From: Listeria monocytogenes
Lineage (GTDB): Bacteria; Bacillota; Bacilli; Lactobacillales; Listeriaceae
DNA length: 64,000 nt
NCBI RefSeq assembly: GCF_041765605.1
Contig: NZ_CP168900.1
Location: forward strand, 124,001 to 188,000
Reading direction: 5' to 3'
Shown: positions 55,680 to 64,000 of the stretch, in pieces
Layout of the letters: every line of letters begins with the position of its first letter
How positions within the stretch are numbered: the first letter of the stretch is position 1
Notes under the pieces: generated by a model
Databases searched by the model: none
What the model was told of the DNA's origin: nothing
The model's input: only the letters and a program-made list of their open reading frames with translations
Translations under genes and position numbers: made by a program

Positions 55680-57743
55680 ATGAGTAAAAACGGAAACTTT
55701 TTAAAAAAAGTAGGGCTAGCTTTCTTAAGTATTTTAATCGTCGCTAGTACAATCTTCCAAACAACAGTTGTGAAAGCAGCAACGAGTTATGGTTCTCAAT
55801 TTTTAAACACAGTAGAACTCTTAGACAAAGACGGTGTGCCACAAACGAATTTTGGCTACTACGATAATATGGATGTGCACTACACTTGGTCCATCCCTAA
55901 TTCAACAAACGTAAAAGCAGGCGACACAATGGATTTCACATTGCCAAGCCAATTGGCGCTCGCAACTGATCTTGCTTTTGACGTGAAAGATAGTAAAGGT
56001 CAAGTAGTTGGAACGGCCACTGTAAAAAGGGCAACCAATCAAGTGACCCTCGTTTTCAGTGATTATGTAGAAAAACATTCCGATATTAAAGGAGAACTGG
56101 ACTTCTGGACTACTTTCAACCAAAAAGTAATTACTGGAAATGAAACAGTTGATTTAGAATTCCCTCTCCAAAATGGAACAACTGGAATAGATGTAGAAGT
56201 TGGCGAGAAAACCCCAGTCAGCCCGACAGAAACGCTTTTCAAATATGGTTGGGTGGACGCTAGTAATCCAAGTCTGATTCATTGGGTTATTCGAGTAAAC
56301 TACGCCAAAGTGAACATTCCCAATGCCGTTTTCACGGATATCATCGGTTCAAAACAAACATTAAATTTTGATTCTATCAAAGCTTTTCATGGAACTTATT
56401 CCGCAGATCGGATATTTACAGCAGGCGCGGCTATTTCCAGCACCAATTTTTCCGCAACAAGTGACGGATTTAGTGTAGCACTAGGAGATTTAACGGATTC
56501 TGTGCAAATTTCTTATACAACAACCGCAACAGATGGCGGGAAGTCTACCCAGTATGATAATACCGCTAAACTAGCCGGAACTGATTTTGTGCCCAAGCAA
56601 ACTTCCACGTGGACACCAGCATCAGGCGGAGGCGGTGAAGGAGGCGGGACAACCGGTTCAGTAACACTCACGAAAGAAGATGCGAAAACAAAAGCAACCC
56701 TCGAAGGTGCGGAATTCAAGTTGGTGGATTCAAAAGGCACTGTGCTACAAGAAAATATTACAACAAATGCAAGCGGACAACTTAGCATTGCTGACCTGAA
56801 ATTTGACACCTACCAATTAATAGAAACAAAAGCCCCGACAGGCTACAAACTTGATACAACACCAGTAGAATTCACTATTGGCGAAAACAATAAAGCAATC
56901 ACCGTGACAAAAGAAAATACGCTTAACACTGGCTCCGTAGAACTAACCAAGCTAGATGCAGCAACCAAAGCAACGCTAGCCGGAGCGACCTTCGAATTAC
57001 AAGACAAAGAAGGAAACACGCTACAAACTGACTTGAAAACAGATGAAAATGGCGTTCTAAAAGTAACTGATTTAGTTCCAGGTAGTTACCAATTTGTCGA
57101 AACAAGTGCTCCAACAGGCTACAAGTTGGACAACAGCCCAGTAAGCTTTGAAATCATCGCAACCGAGACAGACCAAATCGTAAAAGTAACCAAAGAAAAT
57201 GTACTAGAAGTTGGCTCCGTAGAACTAACCAAGCTAGACTCGTTAACCAAAGCAACCCTAGCCGGAGCAACATTCGAATTACAAAATAAAGAAGGAAACA
57301 CGTTACAAACAGGTTTAACTACGGATGAAAATGGTGTTTTAAAAGTAACTGATTTAGTTCCAGGGACATACCAATTTGTGGAGACAAATGCCCCTATCGG
57401 ATATGAACTCGATACGACCCCAGTTGTTTTTGAAATCATCGCTGGAGAGACTGACCAACCGGTAAAAGTAACAAAAGAGAACACGCCAACACCACCAACA
57501 CCACCAGCACCAGTGCCACCAAACCCAGCTCCACCAGTACCAAGCAAACCGACTGTACCACCAGTAAAACCAGAAATATCAGTTATACCTCAGAAATCAG
57601 AAAACAGCGAAGATAGTCCAAAAAAATCCAACCTCAGCATAACTTCAAGTCTACCTAAAACAGGAGATGCAAATGATTTTGCGGGCTTAGGAGTACTCTT
57701 TATAGCCTTGTCATTGAGCGGTTTTCTAATGAAACGCAAATAA
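55680..57743 (+). CDS. LPXTG collagen-binding-like adhesin with three Cna-B repeats
   Basis: 687 residues from ATG 55680 (AAAGGATG upstream; an ATG at 55632 has none). Signal peptide, cleavage after VKA. N-terminal region about 35-330 of the collagen-binding/SpaA type (YGSQFLNTVELLDKDGVPQT, HYTWSIPNSTNVKAGDTMDF). Three SpaA/Cna-B modules about 345-620, each with G[ST]V.LTK and ETKAPTGYKLD or similar; Lys and Glu positions suit internal isopeptide bonds. Pro-rich spacer, then LPKTG, helix and KRK. Sorted to the wall by SrtA. Ligand not known. Paralog of the next gene. Confidence 0.94.
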   Translation: MSKNGNFLKKVGLAFLSILIVASTIFQTTVVKAATSYGSQFLNTVELLDKDGVPQTNFGYYDNMDVHYTWSIPNSTNVKAGDTMDFTLPSQLALATDLAFDVKDSKGQVVGTATVKRATNQVTLVFSDYVEKHSDIKGELDFWTTFNQKVITGNETVDLEFPLQNGTTGIDVEVGEKTPVSPTETLFKYGWVDASNPSLIHWVIRVNYAKVNIPNAVFTDIIGSKQTLNFDSIKAFHGTYSADRIFTAGAAISSTNFSATSDGFSVALGDLTDSVQISYTTTATDGGKSTQYDNTAKLAGTDFVPKQTSTWTPASGGGGEGGGTTGSVTLTKEDAKTKATLEGAEFKLVDSKGTVLQENITTNASGQLSIADLKFDTYQLIETKAPTGYKLDTTPVEFTIGENNKAITVTKENTLNTGSVELTKLDAATKATLAGATFELQDKEGNTLQTDLKTDENGVLKVTDLVPGSYQFVETSAPTGYKLDNSPVSFEIIATETDQIVKVTKENVLEVGSVELTKLDSLTKATLAGATFELQNKEGNTLQTGLTTDENGVLKVTDLVPGTYQFVETNAPIGYELDTTPVVFEIIAGETDQPVKVTKENTPTPPTPPAPVPPNPAPPVPSKPTVPPVKPEISVIPQKSENSEDSPKKSNLSITSSLPKTGDANDFAGLGVLFIALSLSGFLMKRK

Positions 57744-57745
57744 AC

Positions 57746-57779
57746 AAATCGGCTTAGATATTTATCTAAGCCGATTTTT
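57746..57779 (+). terminator. Terminator between the two Cna-type genes
   Basis: AAATCGGCTTAGAT and ATCTAAGCCGATTT with a 4-nt loop, then TTTA. Confidence 0.88.
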
Positions 57780-57932
57780 ATTAAGGTGTTTAAGATTATC
57801 ATTTGTCACAAAATGTTCACAATTAGCGAAGTTTTTCTTGGATAAGACCCGTTTTTAAGAAAAATTAATGTATAATCACTATGAATTAGTAATAAATTTA
57901 TGGTTGAAATTAACAAAAAAAGGATGGTTTTT

Positions 57933-59657
57933 ATGAAGAAACGCACGACAATGACGTCTAATCTAAAGAAATTCGGATTAGCCTTTCTTAGCGTTATCTT
58001 GCTTGTAAACGTTTTATTTCAGACTAACTTTGTTAAAGCGGCGACTAATTATGGCTCCGATTTTTTGAAAACTGTGGAATTATTAGACGCAGATGGCAAT
58101 CCTCAAACGGACTTCGGTTATTACGACAGCATCAAGGTTCACTATACTTGGGAAATCCCCAATTCAACTAATGTGAAGGAAGGCGACACAATGGAATTTG
58201 TGTTACCTCCAGAGCTGAAGATAGTTACAGATTTAGACTTTTCTTTGAAAGATCACGATGGCAACACGGTAGGCCATGTGATTGCTAAAAAATCGACTGG
58301 GCAAGTAGTTATTACATTTACAGACTTTGTCGAAAAAAATTCCAATATTAGTGGATATCTCGATTTTTGGACTAATTGGGATAAATCATTAGTAGAAGGA
58401 AATGAAAATGTTCCAGTTGAATTTCCAGTAAATGGTACCACAGAAACAATTGATGTGGGCGTTGGTGGTAAAAATCAAATTGACCCGGATGAAAGTTTAT
58501 ATAAATACGGCTGGGCTAATGCTGAACATCCTGAGCTTATCCAATGGGTCGTTCGAGTTAACTATTCGAAACAAAACATTCAAAATGCCGTTTATGAAGA
58601 CTTTATTGGACCGAAACAAGTCGTTGATTTTAATTCTATCAAAGCATTCCACGGTGAATTTGACCCGGATGATAACTTCACGCCAGGAGCCGAGGTACCA
58701 TCATCAGCAATTACTCAAACAACGGAAGGATTTAAAGTCGACCTAGGAAATTTAACAGATTCTGTCAAAATTTCATACTATACAACTTCTACCGATAACG
58801 GAGCATCACCTAACTACACAAATAAAGGGCAATTGACAGGAGATAACTTCATCAAGCAAGAAATCGAAGTCGCGACACCAACATCAGGCGGTGGCGGAGG
58901 TGGAGAAGGGACAACTGGATCTGTTGAATTAACAAAAACAGATGATTCGTCTCAAAAAAATCCATTAGAAGGTGCCGAGTTTAAATTAGTCAACGGAGCA
59001 GGAACTACAGTCCAAACAGGACTAAAAACCAATATCGATGGTAAACTAACTATTTCAAATCTGAAATATGATACATACCAGCTGATCGAAACAAAAGCTC
59101 CACAAGGATATGTGCTCGATGCGTCTCCAGTAGAATTCACAATTGATGACGCGCACCAATCATTATTCCTATCCAAAGAAAACTCTGCCATCAAAGGATC
59201 CGTTTCACTAGAAAAAATCGATCACGACACACAAAACCTACTAGCTGATGCCGAATTTGAACTACAAGATAAAGATGGCAACACACTACAAACAAACCTT
59301 AAAACAGACAAAATGGGCAAACTAACGGTGACGGATTTACTTCCAGGTGAGTATCAATTTGTCGAAACAAAAGCGCCAACAGGCTATATTTTAGACGCTA
59401 CACCAGTCAAATTTAAAATCAGCACAGAATCATTAAACATAACCGTAACAAAAGAGAACACGAAAAAACCAGAAACACCAAAAGTACCTGAGCCACCAAA
59501 AACGCCAGAACAACCGGGTAAACCAGATAAAATAATAAGCGCAGATAGCAAACAAACCACTTTACCAAAAACAGGTGATACACCACTTGTTAATGGATGG
59601 GGAATACTACTCGTAGCCATTTCAGCGAGTGGATTAATTGCACTTAGAAGAAAATAA
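57933..59657 (+). CDS. LPXTG collagen-binding-like adhesin with two Cna-B repeats
   Basis: 574 residues from ATG 57933 (AAAAAGGATGG upstream; ATG 57900 precedes that site). Signal peptide to VKA. N-terminal adhesive region about 35-325 is closely similar to the previous gene (YGSDFLKTVELLDADGNPQT, TWEIPNSTNVKEGDTM). Two Cna-B modules (about 335-500) with ETKAPQGYVLD and ETKAPTGYILD. Pro-rich spacer, LPKTGD, helix and LRRK. A tandem duplicate that has one repeat fewer. Surface-anchored adhesin, ligand unknown. Confidence 0.93.
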   Translation: MKKRTTMTSNLKKFGLAFLSVILLVNVLFQTNFVKAATNYGSDFLKTVELLDADGNPQTDFGYYDSIKVHYTWEIPNSTNVKEGDTMEFVLPPELKIVTDLDFSLKDHDGNTVGHVIAKKSTGQVVITFTDFVEKNSNISGYLDFWTNWDKSLVEGNENVPVEFPVNGTTETIDVGVGGKNQIDPDESLYKYGWANAEHPELIQWVVRVNYSKQNIQNAVYEDFIGPKQVVDFNSIKAFHGEFDPDDNFTPGAEVPSSAITQTTEGFKVDLGNLTDSVKISYYTTSTDNGASPNYTNKGQLTGDNFIKQEIEVATPTSGGGGGGEGTTGSVELTKTDDSSQKNPLEGAEFKLVNGAGTTVQTGLKTNIDGKLTISNLKYDTYQLIETKAPQGYVLDASPVEFTIDDAHQSLFLSKENSAIKGSVSLEKIDHDTQNLLADAEFELQDKDGNTLQTNLKTDKMGKLTVTDLLPGEYQFVETKAPTGYILDATPVKFKISTESLNITVTKENTKKPETPKVPEPPKTPEQPGKPDKIISADSKQTTLPKTGDTPLVNGWGILLVAISASGLIALRRK

Positions 59658-59660
59658 TCA

Positions 59661-59699
59661 AAAAACCGTAAGCGATAATACAATCGCTTACGGTTTTTC
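59661..59699 (+). terminator. Terminator copy 1 of a duplicated 39-bp element
   Basis: AAAAACCGTAAGCGAT... pairs with ATCGCTTACGGTTTTT. The same 39 bases recur at 60178-60216. Confidence 0.88.
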
Positions 59700-59949
59700 A
59701 CATTAAATTATTTTTTGAACTAAAAAAGGTAATAGCTCCCACGATAGCAGAAATAATTATCAAAATAGAGCATATGATACTGATAATAGATAATACTTTA
59801 GTGGTCTTATTGATAGATGTAGCTTCTACTCTAATTGAACGTTTACTAGAGATAAGTGTTAGAATGGAGATAATCAATCCAAATGGTACGAAAAATGAGA
59901 TGATTGAAAAAATAAGGGCACAAATGTCTTTATTTTTTGTTGTTATCAT
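59698..59949 (-). CDS. Small two-helix membrane protein (DUF4190-like)
   Basis: 83 residues from ATG 59949 (GGGAGG upstream; the longer open frame reaches 60015 without a site). Two long hydrophobic helices (about 9-30 and 52-74), the first with ICALIFSIISFFVPFGLIIS, separated by a basic loop KRSIRVEATSINKTTKV. The layout is like DUF4190 proteins. Its end overlaps the terminator of the preceding LPXTG gene by two bases. Function unknown. Confidence 0.7.
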   Translation of the reverse strand: MITTKNKDICALIFSIISFFVPFGLIISILTLISSKRSIRVEATSINKTTKVLSIISIICSILIIISAIVGAITFFSSKNNLM

Positions 59950-60177
59950 GGTGTCCTCCCGTATGATTAACTGTTTTCTTTTATTGTACAGTGCTAAATA
60001 ATATAGTACAAGCATGGATTTATCGTTTTTTATTAAGAGTAAAATATATGCATTGCAAATGTTAAAAAAGACGCATCATTAATAAGAGCTTGTATTCACA
60101 TAACCTGATGGAGAGGTGAAAGAAATATATGATTAATTGATTCGGATGTACCAAAGAGATGAGAGGGTAGTTGAAAT
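59950..60177. other. Gene-free segment between duplicated terminators
   Basis: AT-rich 228 bp. It contains the leader of the small membrane-protein gene and GGAGAGGTGAAAG (near 60110) followed by only a three-codon frame, which suggests the remains of a lost gene. No RNA gene or repeat seen apart from the flanking terminator copies. Confidence 0.5.
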
Positions 60178-60216
60178 AAAAAACCGTAAGCGATAATACA
60201 ATCGCTTACGGTTTTT
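60178..60216. terminator. Terminator copy 2 of the duplicated element
   Basis: Identical to 59661-59699. Here it sits at the end of the convergent RsbR-like gene. Confidence 0.88.
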
Positions 60217-60217
60217 C

Positions 60218-61054
60218 TTATATAGTTCTAGTTTGATCTTGTAAGACAGCCTTTAACGAATGGTAGGCTGGGATAGATAAGTTTAATTCAACACGATTAA
60301 TTTGTTGCGCCATTTTTGGTTGAATGCCAGAAATAAATGCCTCGACGCCAAGAAGTTTAAGCATCGTCACTAAGTTGGTAAGCATTTCTCCAAGTGCATC
60401 ATCAAAATACGTGATTCCTGATAAATCAATACACAATTGTTCCACGCCTAAGTGTACGCATTTGTTTGCCGTGATTTCGGATAGCTTTTCTGCTCTTTCA
60501 CGGTCGACGCGGCCCATTAAAGGTAGGATCGCTAGTTTGTCCGTGATGGAAATGACTGGTGTGCTAATTTCTTCTATTAAACGATGTTGTTGTTCTAAAT
60601 GTTTGACGATATCATTGTAATACATGGCAGAGAAGGCTTCGTTTATTCGGTCGAACCCGTGATTAACCATGGACAGACTTGATGAGAAATCACATTTAGA
60701 CACTTCATCATTATGAATACAAAAATCACCAACAGCCGAAACAAATTCACGACGTAGTTTATCTAGTGTAGTAATAACTTCAGGTAATGGCACTTCATTT
60801 TCCATGCGACGCGCGTACATGTTATCCAGCCATTTATCAAGCTTCTCAAAAAATGCTTTTTTACCAGCAAAATAAGAAATGATTAAGTCCGCTGTTTGTT
60901 CACTGTCAGCGCGCAGTTCATCTTTGTAACGCGGCGAGTAAACAAAGCTAGTATACGTATTTTCATTTTCATAAATTTTGGATAGCCAGTTATTAATAAT
61001 TTCTTCTGTATGTTCTCTTAAATATAGTTCCATACTTCCATTCGATTCATTCAT
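60218..61054 (-). CDS. RsbR-type stressosome paralog lacking both phospho-threonines
   Basis: 278 residues. N-terminal non-haem globin-like helical sensor about 1-150 (LREHTEEIINNWLSKIYENE, ARRMENEVPLPEVITTLDKL), then a linker and STAS domain about 165-270 (CIDLSGITYFDDALGEMLTN, GIQPKMAQQ). In RsbR the STAS threonines sit in D[IL][ST]GV..VDT and RPE.AQT; here these are Asp and Gln. Listeria has several RsbR paralogs (from memory this is lmo0161) that join the stressosome controlling sigma-B. This member probably cannot be phosphorylated by RsbT at those sites. Confidence 0.86.
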   Translation of the reverse strand: MNESNGSMELYLREHTEEIINNWLSKIYENENTYTSFVYSPRYKDELRADSEQTADLIISYFAGKKAFFEKLDKWLDNMYARRMENEVPLPEVITTLDKLRREFVSAVGDFCIHNDEVSKCDFSSSLSMVNHGFDRINEAFSAMYYNDIVKHLEQQHRLIEEISTPVISITDKLAILPLMGRVDRERAEKLSEITANKCVHLGVEQLCIDLSGITYFDDALGEMLTNLVTMLKLLGVEAFISGIQPKMAQQINRVELNLSIPAYHSLKAVLQDQTRTI

Positions 61055-61270
61055 ACCAGACAGCCCCTTTAAGTCTAAGTATAATAACTACTTTCCTTTA
61101 TTCTATGCTCAAAACGGTTTACTGTCCATTTAAATTTCAGAAAAATAATTAATTTATTGAAATTGTAATATTAGTTAACGGAGGCGTCGTTATTTTTTTG
61201 TTAAAATTCCGAAGCTATTTAGGCTTGGTCATGGTATAATATTACAATATGGATAGAAAGGAAGTTTTTT

Positions 61271-62263
61271 GTGGGATTACAGGATGAACTTACAGTGATG
61301 CAACCAGTGGTCATGAAGATTTTTTCAAAAAGTGTCCGCGAAAATCGATTATCTCACGGCTATTTATTAGAAGGATCAAGTGGTACAGGGAAGAAACGCA
61401 CAGCACTTTGGTTAGCTCAGAGCCTTTTTTGTTTAGAAAGTACAGAAACAGAGCTTGCTTGTGGGAAGTGTGCTAATTGCATGAGAATAGCGAGTCATAA
61501 TCATCCGGATGTTCATTTGCTAGAGCCAGATGGAGCTAGTATTAAGATTGATCAGGTTCGCGCGCTGAAGCAAGAACTTAGTAAGCGCGGGATGGAATCA
61601 GATCAAAAAGTAGTTATCATTTACGATGCAGAAAAAATGACTGTTCAATCAGCCAATAGTCTGCTGAAATTTATAGAAGAACCAGAAGGTGGTTTGTTAT
61701 TACTATTTTTAACAACAAACCCCGGGCAAATTTTGCCAACGATTCAATCAAGACTGCAACCAGTCACATTTAAATCACTGACTTTTGATAGTCTCCTCGC
61801 ATCGCTAACAGCAGCTGGTATTTCCGAACAAAAAGCGCGGATATATGCTAGTATTACTGGGAGTGTAGAGCAAGCGAAGGCTTTTGAGGAAGAAGAGTGG
61901 TTTAGTGAAGCAAGAAATGTTGTTATCAAGTTATACGAAGGAATTCATCATCAAGGAACCAGCCCATTAATTATCATTCAAGAATCATGGATGCCACTTT
62001 TTAAAGAGAAAGATAAGATGGCGCTTGGACTCGAATTGTTGTTACTGCTGTACCGCGACCGACTTCATCTTACGCTTGATGAGAACTACGAACCTATTTG
62101 TACTGCGCAAAAAGAAATGCTCGGACAAGATGCGCTGCGTAAATCACTGTCCGAAACCACAGGGGAAATCGAGAAGATTCTCGCTGCGAAATCAAAACTG
62201 GATTCCAATATGAACACGCAACTTCTAATGGAGCAGTTAGTTCTGGAAATCCAAGGGAGGTAA
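61271..62263 (+). CDS. holB: DNA polymerase III delta-prime subunit
   Basis: 330 residues, GTG start with AAAGGAAG upstream. Clamp-loader pattern: HGYLLEGSSGTGKKRTALWL, zinc cysteines ACGKCANCMRI, VHLLEPDGASIKIDQVRALK, SANSLLKFIEEPEGG and IQSRLQPVTF. It helps load the beta clamp at the replication fork. First of a conserved run holB-ricT-yabA-methyltransferase as in Bacillus. Confidence 0.95.
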   Translation: MGLQDELTVMQPVVMKIFSKSVRENRLSHGYLLEGSSGTGKKRTALWLAQSLFCLESTETELACGKCANCMRIASHNHPDVHLLEPDGASIKIDQVRALKQELSKRGMESDQKVVIIYDAEKMTVQSANSLLKFIEEPEGGLLLLFLTTNPGQILPTIQSRLQPVTFKSLTFDSLLASLTAAGISEQKARIYASITGSVEQAKAFEEEEWFSEARNVVIKLYEGIHHQGTSPLIIIQESWMPLFKEKDKMALGLELLLLLYRDRLHLTLDENYEPICTAQKEMLGQDALRKSLSETTGEIEKILAAKSKLDSNMNTQLLMEQLVLEIQGR

Positions 62264-62268
62264 TCGCT

Positions 62269-63102
62269 ATGCTTAAAATTGTAGGCGTCCGTTTTAAAGA
62301 CGTTGGTAAAATATATTATTTCTCACCTGGCGAACTGGAAATCACAGAAAACCAAGGTGTTATTGTTGAAAATGCACAAGGAATTGAATTTGGTAAAACC
62401 GTCATTGAACCGCGCTATGTGGACGAAGAAGATGTCGTTTTACCACTTAAGAAAGTACTGCGTATCGCAACAGAAGCGGATTATAAATGCGTTGCCGAGA
62501 ATGGCGACTCGTGTCAGAAAGCCTTTTTACTTTGTGATGAAAAGATCCGCGAGCGCGAACTTGAAATGAGTTTGGTTGATGTAGATTATACATTTGACCG
62601 CAATAAAATCATTTTTTACTTTACTGCAGAAGGTCGCGTTGATTTCCGGGAGCTCGTGAAAGATTTAGCATCTGTTTTCCGGACTCGCATCGAACTTCGC
62701 CAAATTGGTGTTCGTGATGAAGCGAAATTGCTCGGTGGGATTGGTCCATGTGGTCGTATGCTCTGCTGTTCCACTTTCCTAGGTGATTTCGAACCAGTTT
62801 CCATCAAAATGGCGAAAGATCAAAACCTGTCCCTTAACCCGACGAAAATTTCTGGTTTATGTGGACGATTAATGTGTTGCCTGAAATATGAGAACGATGA
62901 ATATGAGCAAGCTAAACGTGAAATGCCAGATGTTGGTGTAAAAGTAAAAACTCCAGAAGGCGCAGAAGCACGTGTTTCGGGAATCAACTTGCTTTCTAGA
63001 ATCTTACAAGTGAGTTTGCCCGAAGAAGAGACGGTTATAGAATACGAATTGGACGAATTACGCCCATACAACGAATTTCTAAAACAACCGGCAAAGTCTT
63101 GA
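62269..63102 (+). CDS. ricT: RicT (YaaT), PSP1-domain protein of the Ric/Y complex
   Basis: 277 residues. PSP1 C-terminal region with cysteines [14 protein letters not shown] and [20 protein letters not shown], typical of YaaT. It forms, with RicA and RicF in Bacillus, an iron-sulfur complex that aids RNase Y in mRNA maturation. GGGAGG before the ATG, 5 bp after holB; the stop is 10 bp before the YabA start. Confidence 0.95.
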   Translation: MLKIVGVRFKDVGKIYYFSPGELEITENQGVIVENAQGIEFGKTVIEPRYVDEEDVVLPLKKVLRIATEADYKCVAENGDSCQKAFLLCDEKIRERELEMSLVDVDYTFDRNKIIFYFTAEGRVDFRELVKDLASVFRTRIELRQIGVRDEAKLLGGIGPCGRMLCCSTFLGDFEPVSIKMAKDQNLSLNPTKISGLCGRLMCCLKYENDEYEQAKREMPDVGVKVKTPEGAEARVSGINLLSRILQVSLPEEETVIEYELDELRPYNEFLKQPAKS

Positions 63103-63112
63103 GGTGAAAAAA

Positions 63113-63502
63113 TTGGATAAAAAAGCTATTTTTGACTCAGTCAGTAATATGGAGGAGCAAATTGGCGAATTGTATCAGCAACTTGGAGATCTAAAGACAA
63201 ACTTAGGCGAAATGTTGGAAGAAAATAACCGATTAAACCTTGAAAACGAACATTTGCGACGCAGACTTTCTTTGACTGATGAAGCGACACCAGAACCTAA
63301 AGCCGAAACAGAGGCGGAACACGGTGTAATGGCGCCTAATCGTAAGGAAGCAATGCAGCAAATGATTGAACTTGGGGAAGGTTATGACAATCTTGTCCAA
63401 CTTTACAAGGAAGGATTTCATGTTTGCAATGTACATTTCGGCAGCCCGCGTGGCAATGATGAAGATTGTTTATTTTGCTTATCCTTGCTCAATAAAAAAT
63501 AA
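63113..63502 (+). CDS. yabA: YabA, DnaA-control protein
   Basis: 129 residues from TTG 63113 (GAGGTG upstream; the Bacillus protein also begins MDKK). N-terminal coiled coil ([36 protein letters not shown]), linker about 55-85, C-terminal zinc-binding HVCNVHFG...CLFC. It binds DnaA and the DnaN clamp and keeps replication from re-initiating. A GTG at 63104 is in frame but inside the ribosome site. Confidence 0.95.
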   Translation: MDKKAIFDSVSNMEEQIGELYQQLGDLKTNLGEMLEENNRLNLENEHLRRRLSLTDEATPEPKAETEAEHGVMAPNRKEAMQQMIELGEGYDNLVQLYKEGFHVCNVHFGSPRGNDEDCLFCLSLLNKK

Positions 63503-63508
63503 CATGAC

Positions 63509-63541
63509 GGGCCTTTCTCGATTCAGGAGAAGGGCTTTTTG
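63509..63541 (+). terminator. Hairpin after yabA
   Basis: GCCTTTCTC and GAGAAGGGC (one G-U pair), then TTTTTG. Confidence 0.75.
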
Positions 63542-63560
63542 CTAGAAAAGGTGAATCATT

Positions 63561-64000
63561 TTGGAAAAAACCAAACTAATAGGCGATGAAAGGCTCGATT
63601 ATTTGCTAGCAGAAAATTTGCGGATTATTCAAAGCCCATCGGTATTTTCTTTCTCAATAGATGCGGTTTTACTGGCGAAATTCAGCTACTTGCCCATTCG
63701 GAAGGGGAAAATAATTGATTTGTGTAGCGGGAATGGGATTATTCCTTTACTACTTAGCACGCGAACCAAAGCAAAAATCGTTGGCGTTGAAATTCAGGAG
63801 CGCCTAGCGGATATGGCGAAAAGAAGTATTCTTTATAATCAGTTGGAAGAGCAAATTGAAATGATTGAATATGATTTGAAAAATATTACAGACCTTATCC
63901 CAAAAGAGCGCGCAGATATTGTCACCTGTAATCCACCTTATTTTGCGACTCCGGATACAAGTTTGAAAAACACGAATGAACATTTTCGGATTGCTCGCCA
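63561..64000 (+). CDS. TrmN6-like SAM-dependent methyltransferase (partial)
   Basis: Starts at TTG 63561 (GGTGA upstream) and runs off the window. 146 codons seen: [20 protein letters not shown], the SAM loop [16 protein letters not shown], then [16 protein letters not shown], and CNPPYF, the NPPY motif of N6-adenine methyltransferases. In Bacillus the gene (yabB) lies next to yabA. It is predicted to methylate a tRNA adenine. The C-terminus is not visible. Confidence 0.9.
   Translation, partial: MEKTKLIGDERLDYLLAENLRIIQSPSVFSFSIDAVLLAKFSYLPIRKGKIIDLCSGNGIIPLLLSTRTKAKIVGVEIQERLADMAKRSILYNQLEEQIEMIEYDLKNITDLIPKERADIVTCNPPYFATPDTSLKNTNEHFRIAR

Noticed and set aside
55680-59657. The two Cna-type genes as one gene broken by a stop
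   Set aside because: Each has its own signal peptide, sortase signal, ribosome site and terminator.

Overview
The window is a chromosomal segment of a Listeria, most likely L. monocytogenes or a close relative. Three things point there: the low G+C content with strong AGGAGG-type ribosome sites; recognisable Listeria loci in their usual order (F1-ATPase paralog operon, mptACD, chiB, lma/monocin locus, ctaP, zinABC, LPXTG collagen-binding-like proteins, holB-ricT-yabA); and a type VII LXG toxin cassette. I cannot settle species or lineage from sequence alone. No rRNA, tRNA, transposase or CRISPR array was seen.

Layout. 1-3383: the end of a second F1-ATPase operon (alpha tail, gamma, beta, short epsilon, a membrane protein). 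3506-9481: a 1991-residue LPXTG surface protein with seven Ig-like repeats. 9638-13818: a Crp-like regulator, then the mannose PTS operon mptACD behind a textbook sigma-54 promoter, then a DUF956 protein. 13952-17783: DUF2200, a pyruvyl-transferase-like protein, an ArsR regulator divergent from a monooxygenase/nitroreductase pair with a perfect operator dyad, and a small membrane protein. 18064-27018: secreted chitinase, ROK kinase, a heterodimeric ABC exporter divergent from an AraC regulator, and an esterase. 27134-28497: EAL phosphodiesterase convergent with a Crp/Fnr-type regulator.

28714-33134 is the most unusual part: a stripped monocin/lma locus. It keeps a phage-type ImmA/repressor switch with three matching operator dyads, LmaD and LmaC, a holin and an amidase. 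The tail and lmaBA genes expected between LmaC and holin are absent. The lysis genes are instead followed by a single 423-residue protein that looks like a helveticin-J/phage receptor-binding beta-propeller joined to a phage tail-fibre-like C-terminal domain. I infer a minimal, lysis-released, SOS-type bacteriocin module.

33187-42603: LPXTG 5'-nucleotidase with a cre-like site, EAL phosphodiesterase, IMPDH paralog, YjdI/YjdJ-like pair, then a SAM-I riboswitch controlling the ctaP substrate-binding protein and two permeases. 42804-46794: a type VII secretion LXG toxin cassette (Lap1-like, Lap2-like, LXG toxin, two putative immunity genes) followed by displaced toxin tails, a spare immunity gene, a frameshifted immunity pseudogene and a duplicated pre-toxin fragment. 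46945-51919: oligopeptide-binding lipoprotein divergent from the zinABC zinc importer with Zur-type boxes between them, then a PrfA/Crp-like regulator. 52198-55395: DinG-like helicase/nuclease with an SOS box, and a HAD phosphatase. 55680-59657: two paralogous Cna-type LPXTG proteins. 59698-64000: small membrane protein, RsbR-like STAS protein lacking both phospho-threonines, holB, ricT, yabA and the start of a TrmN6-like methyltransferase.

Functionally the window mixes nutrient uptake (mannose, chitin, zinc, peptides/cysteine), surface adhesins, signalling (two EAL proteins, three Crp-like regulators, a stressosome paralog) and two interbacterial weapons (reduced monocin locus and T7SS LXG toxin).
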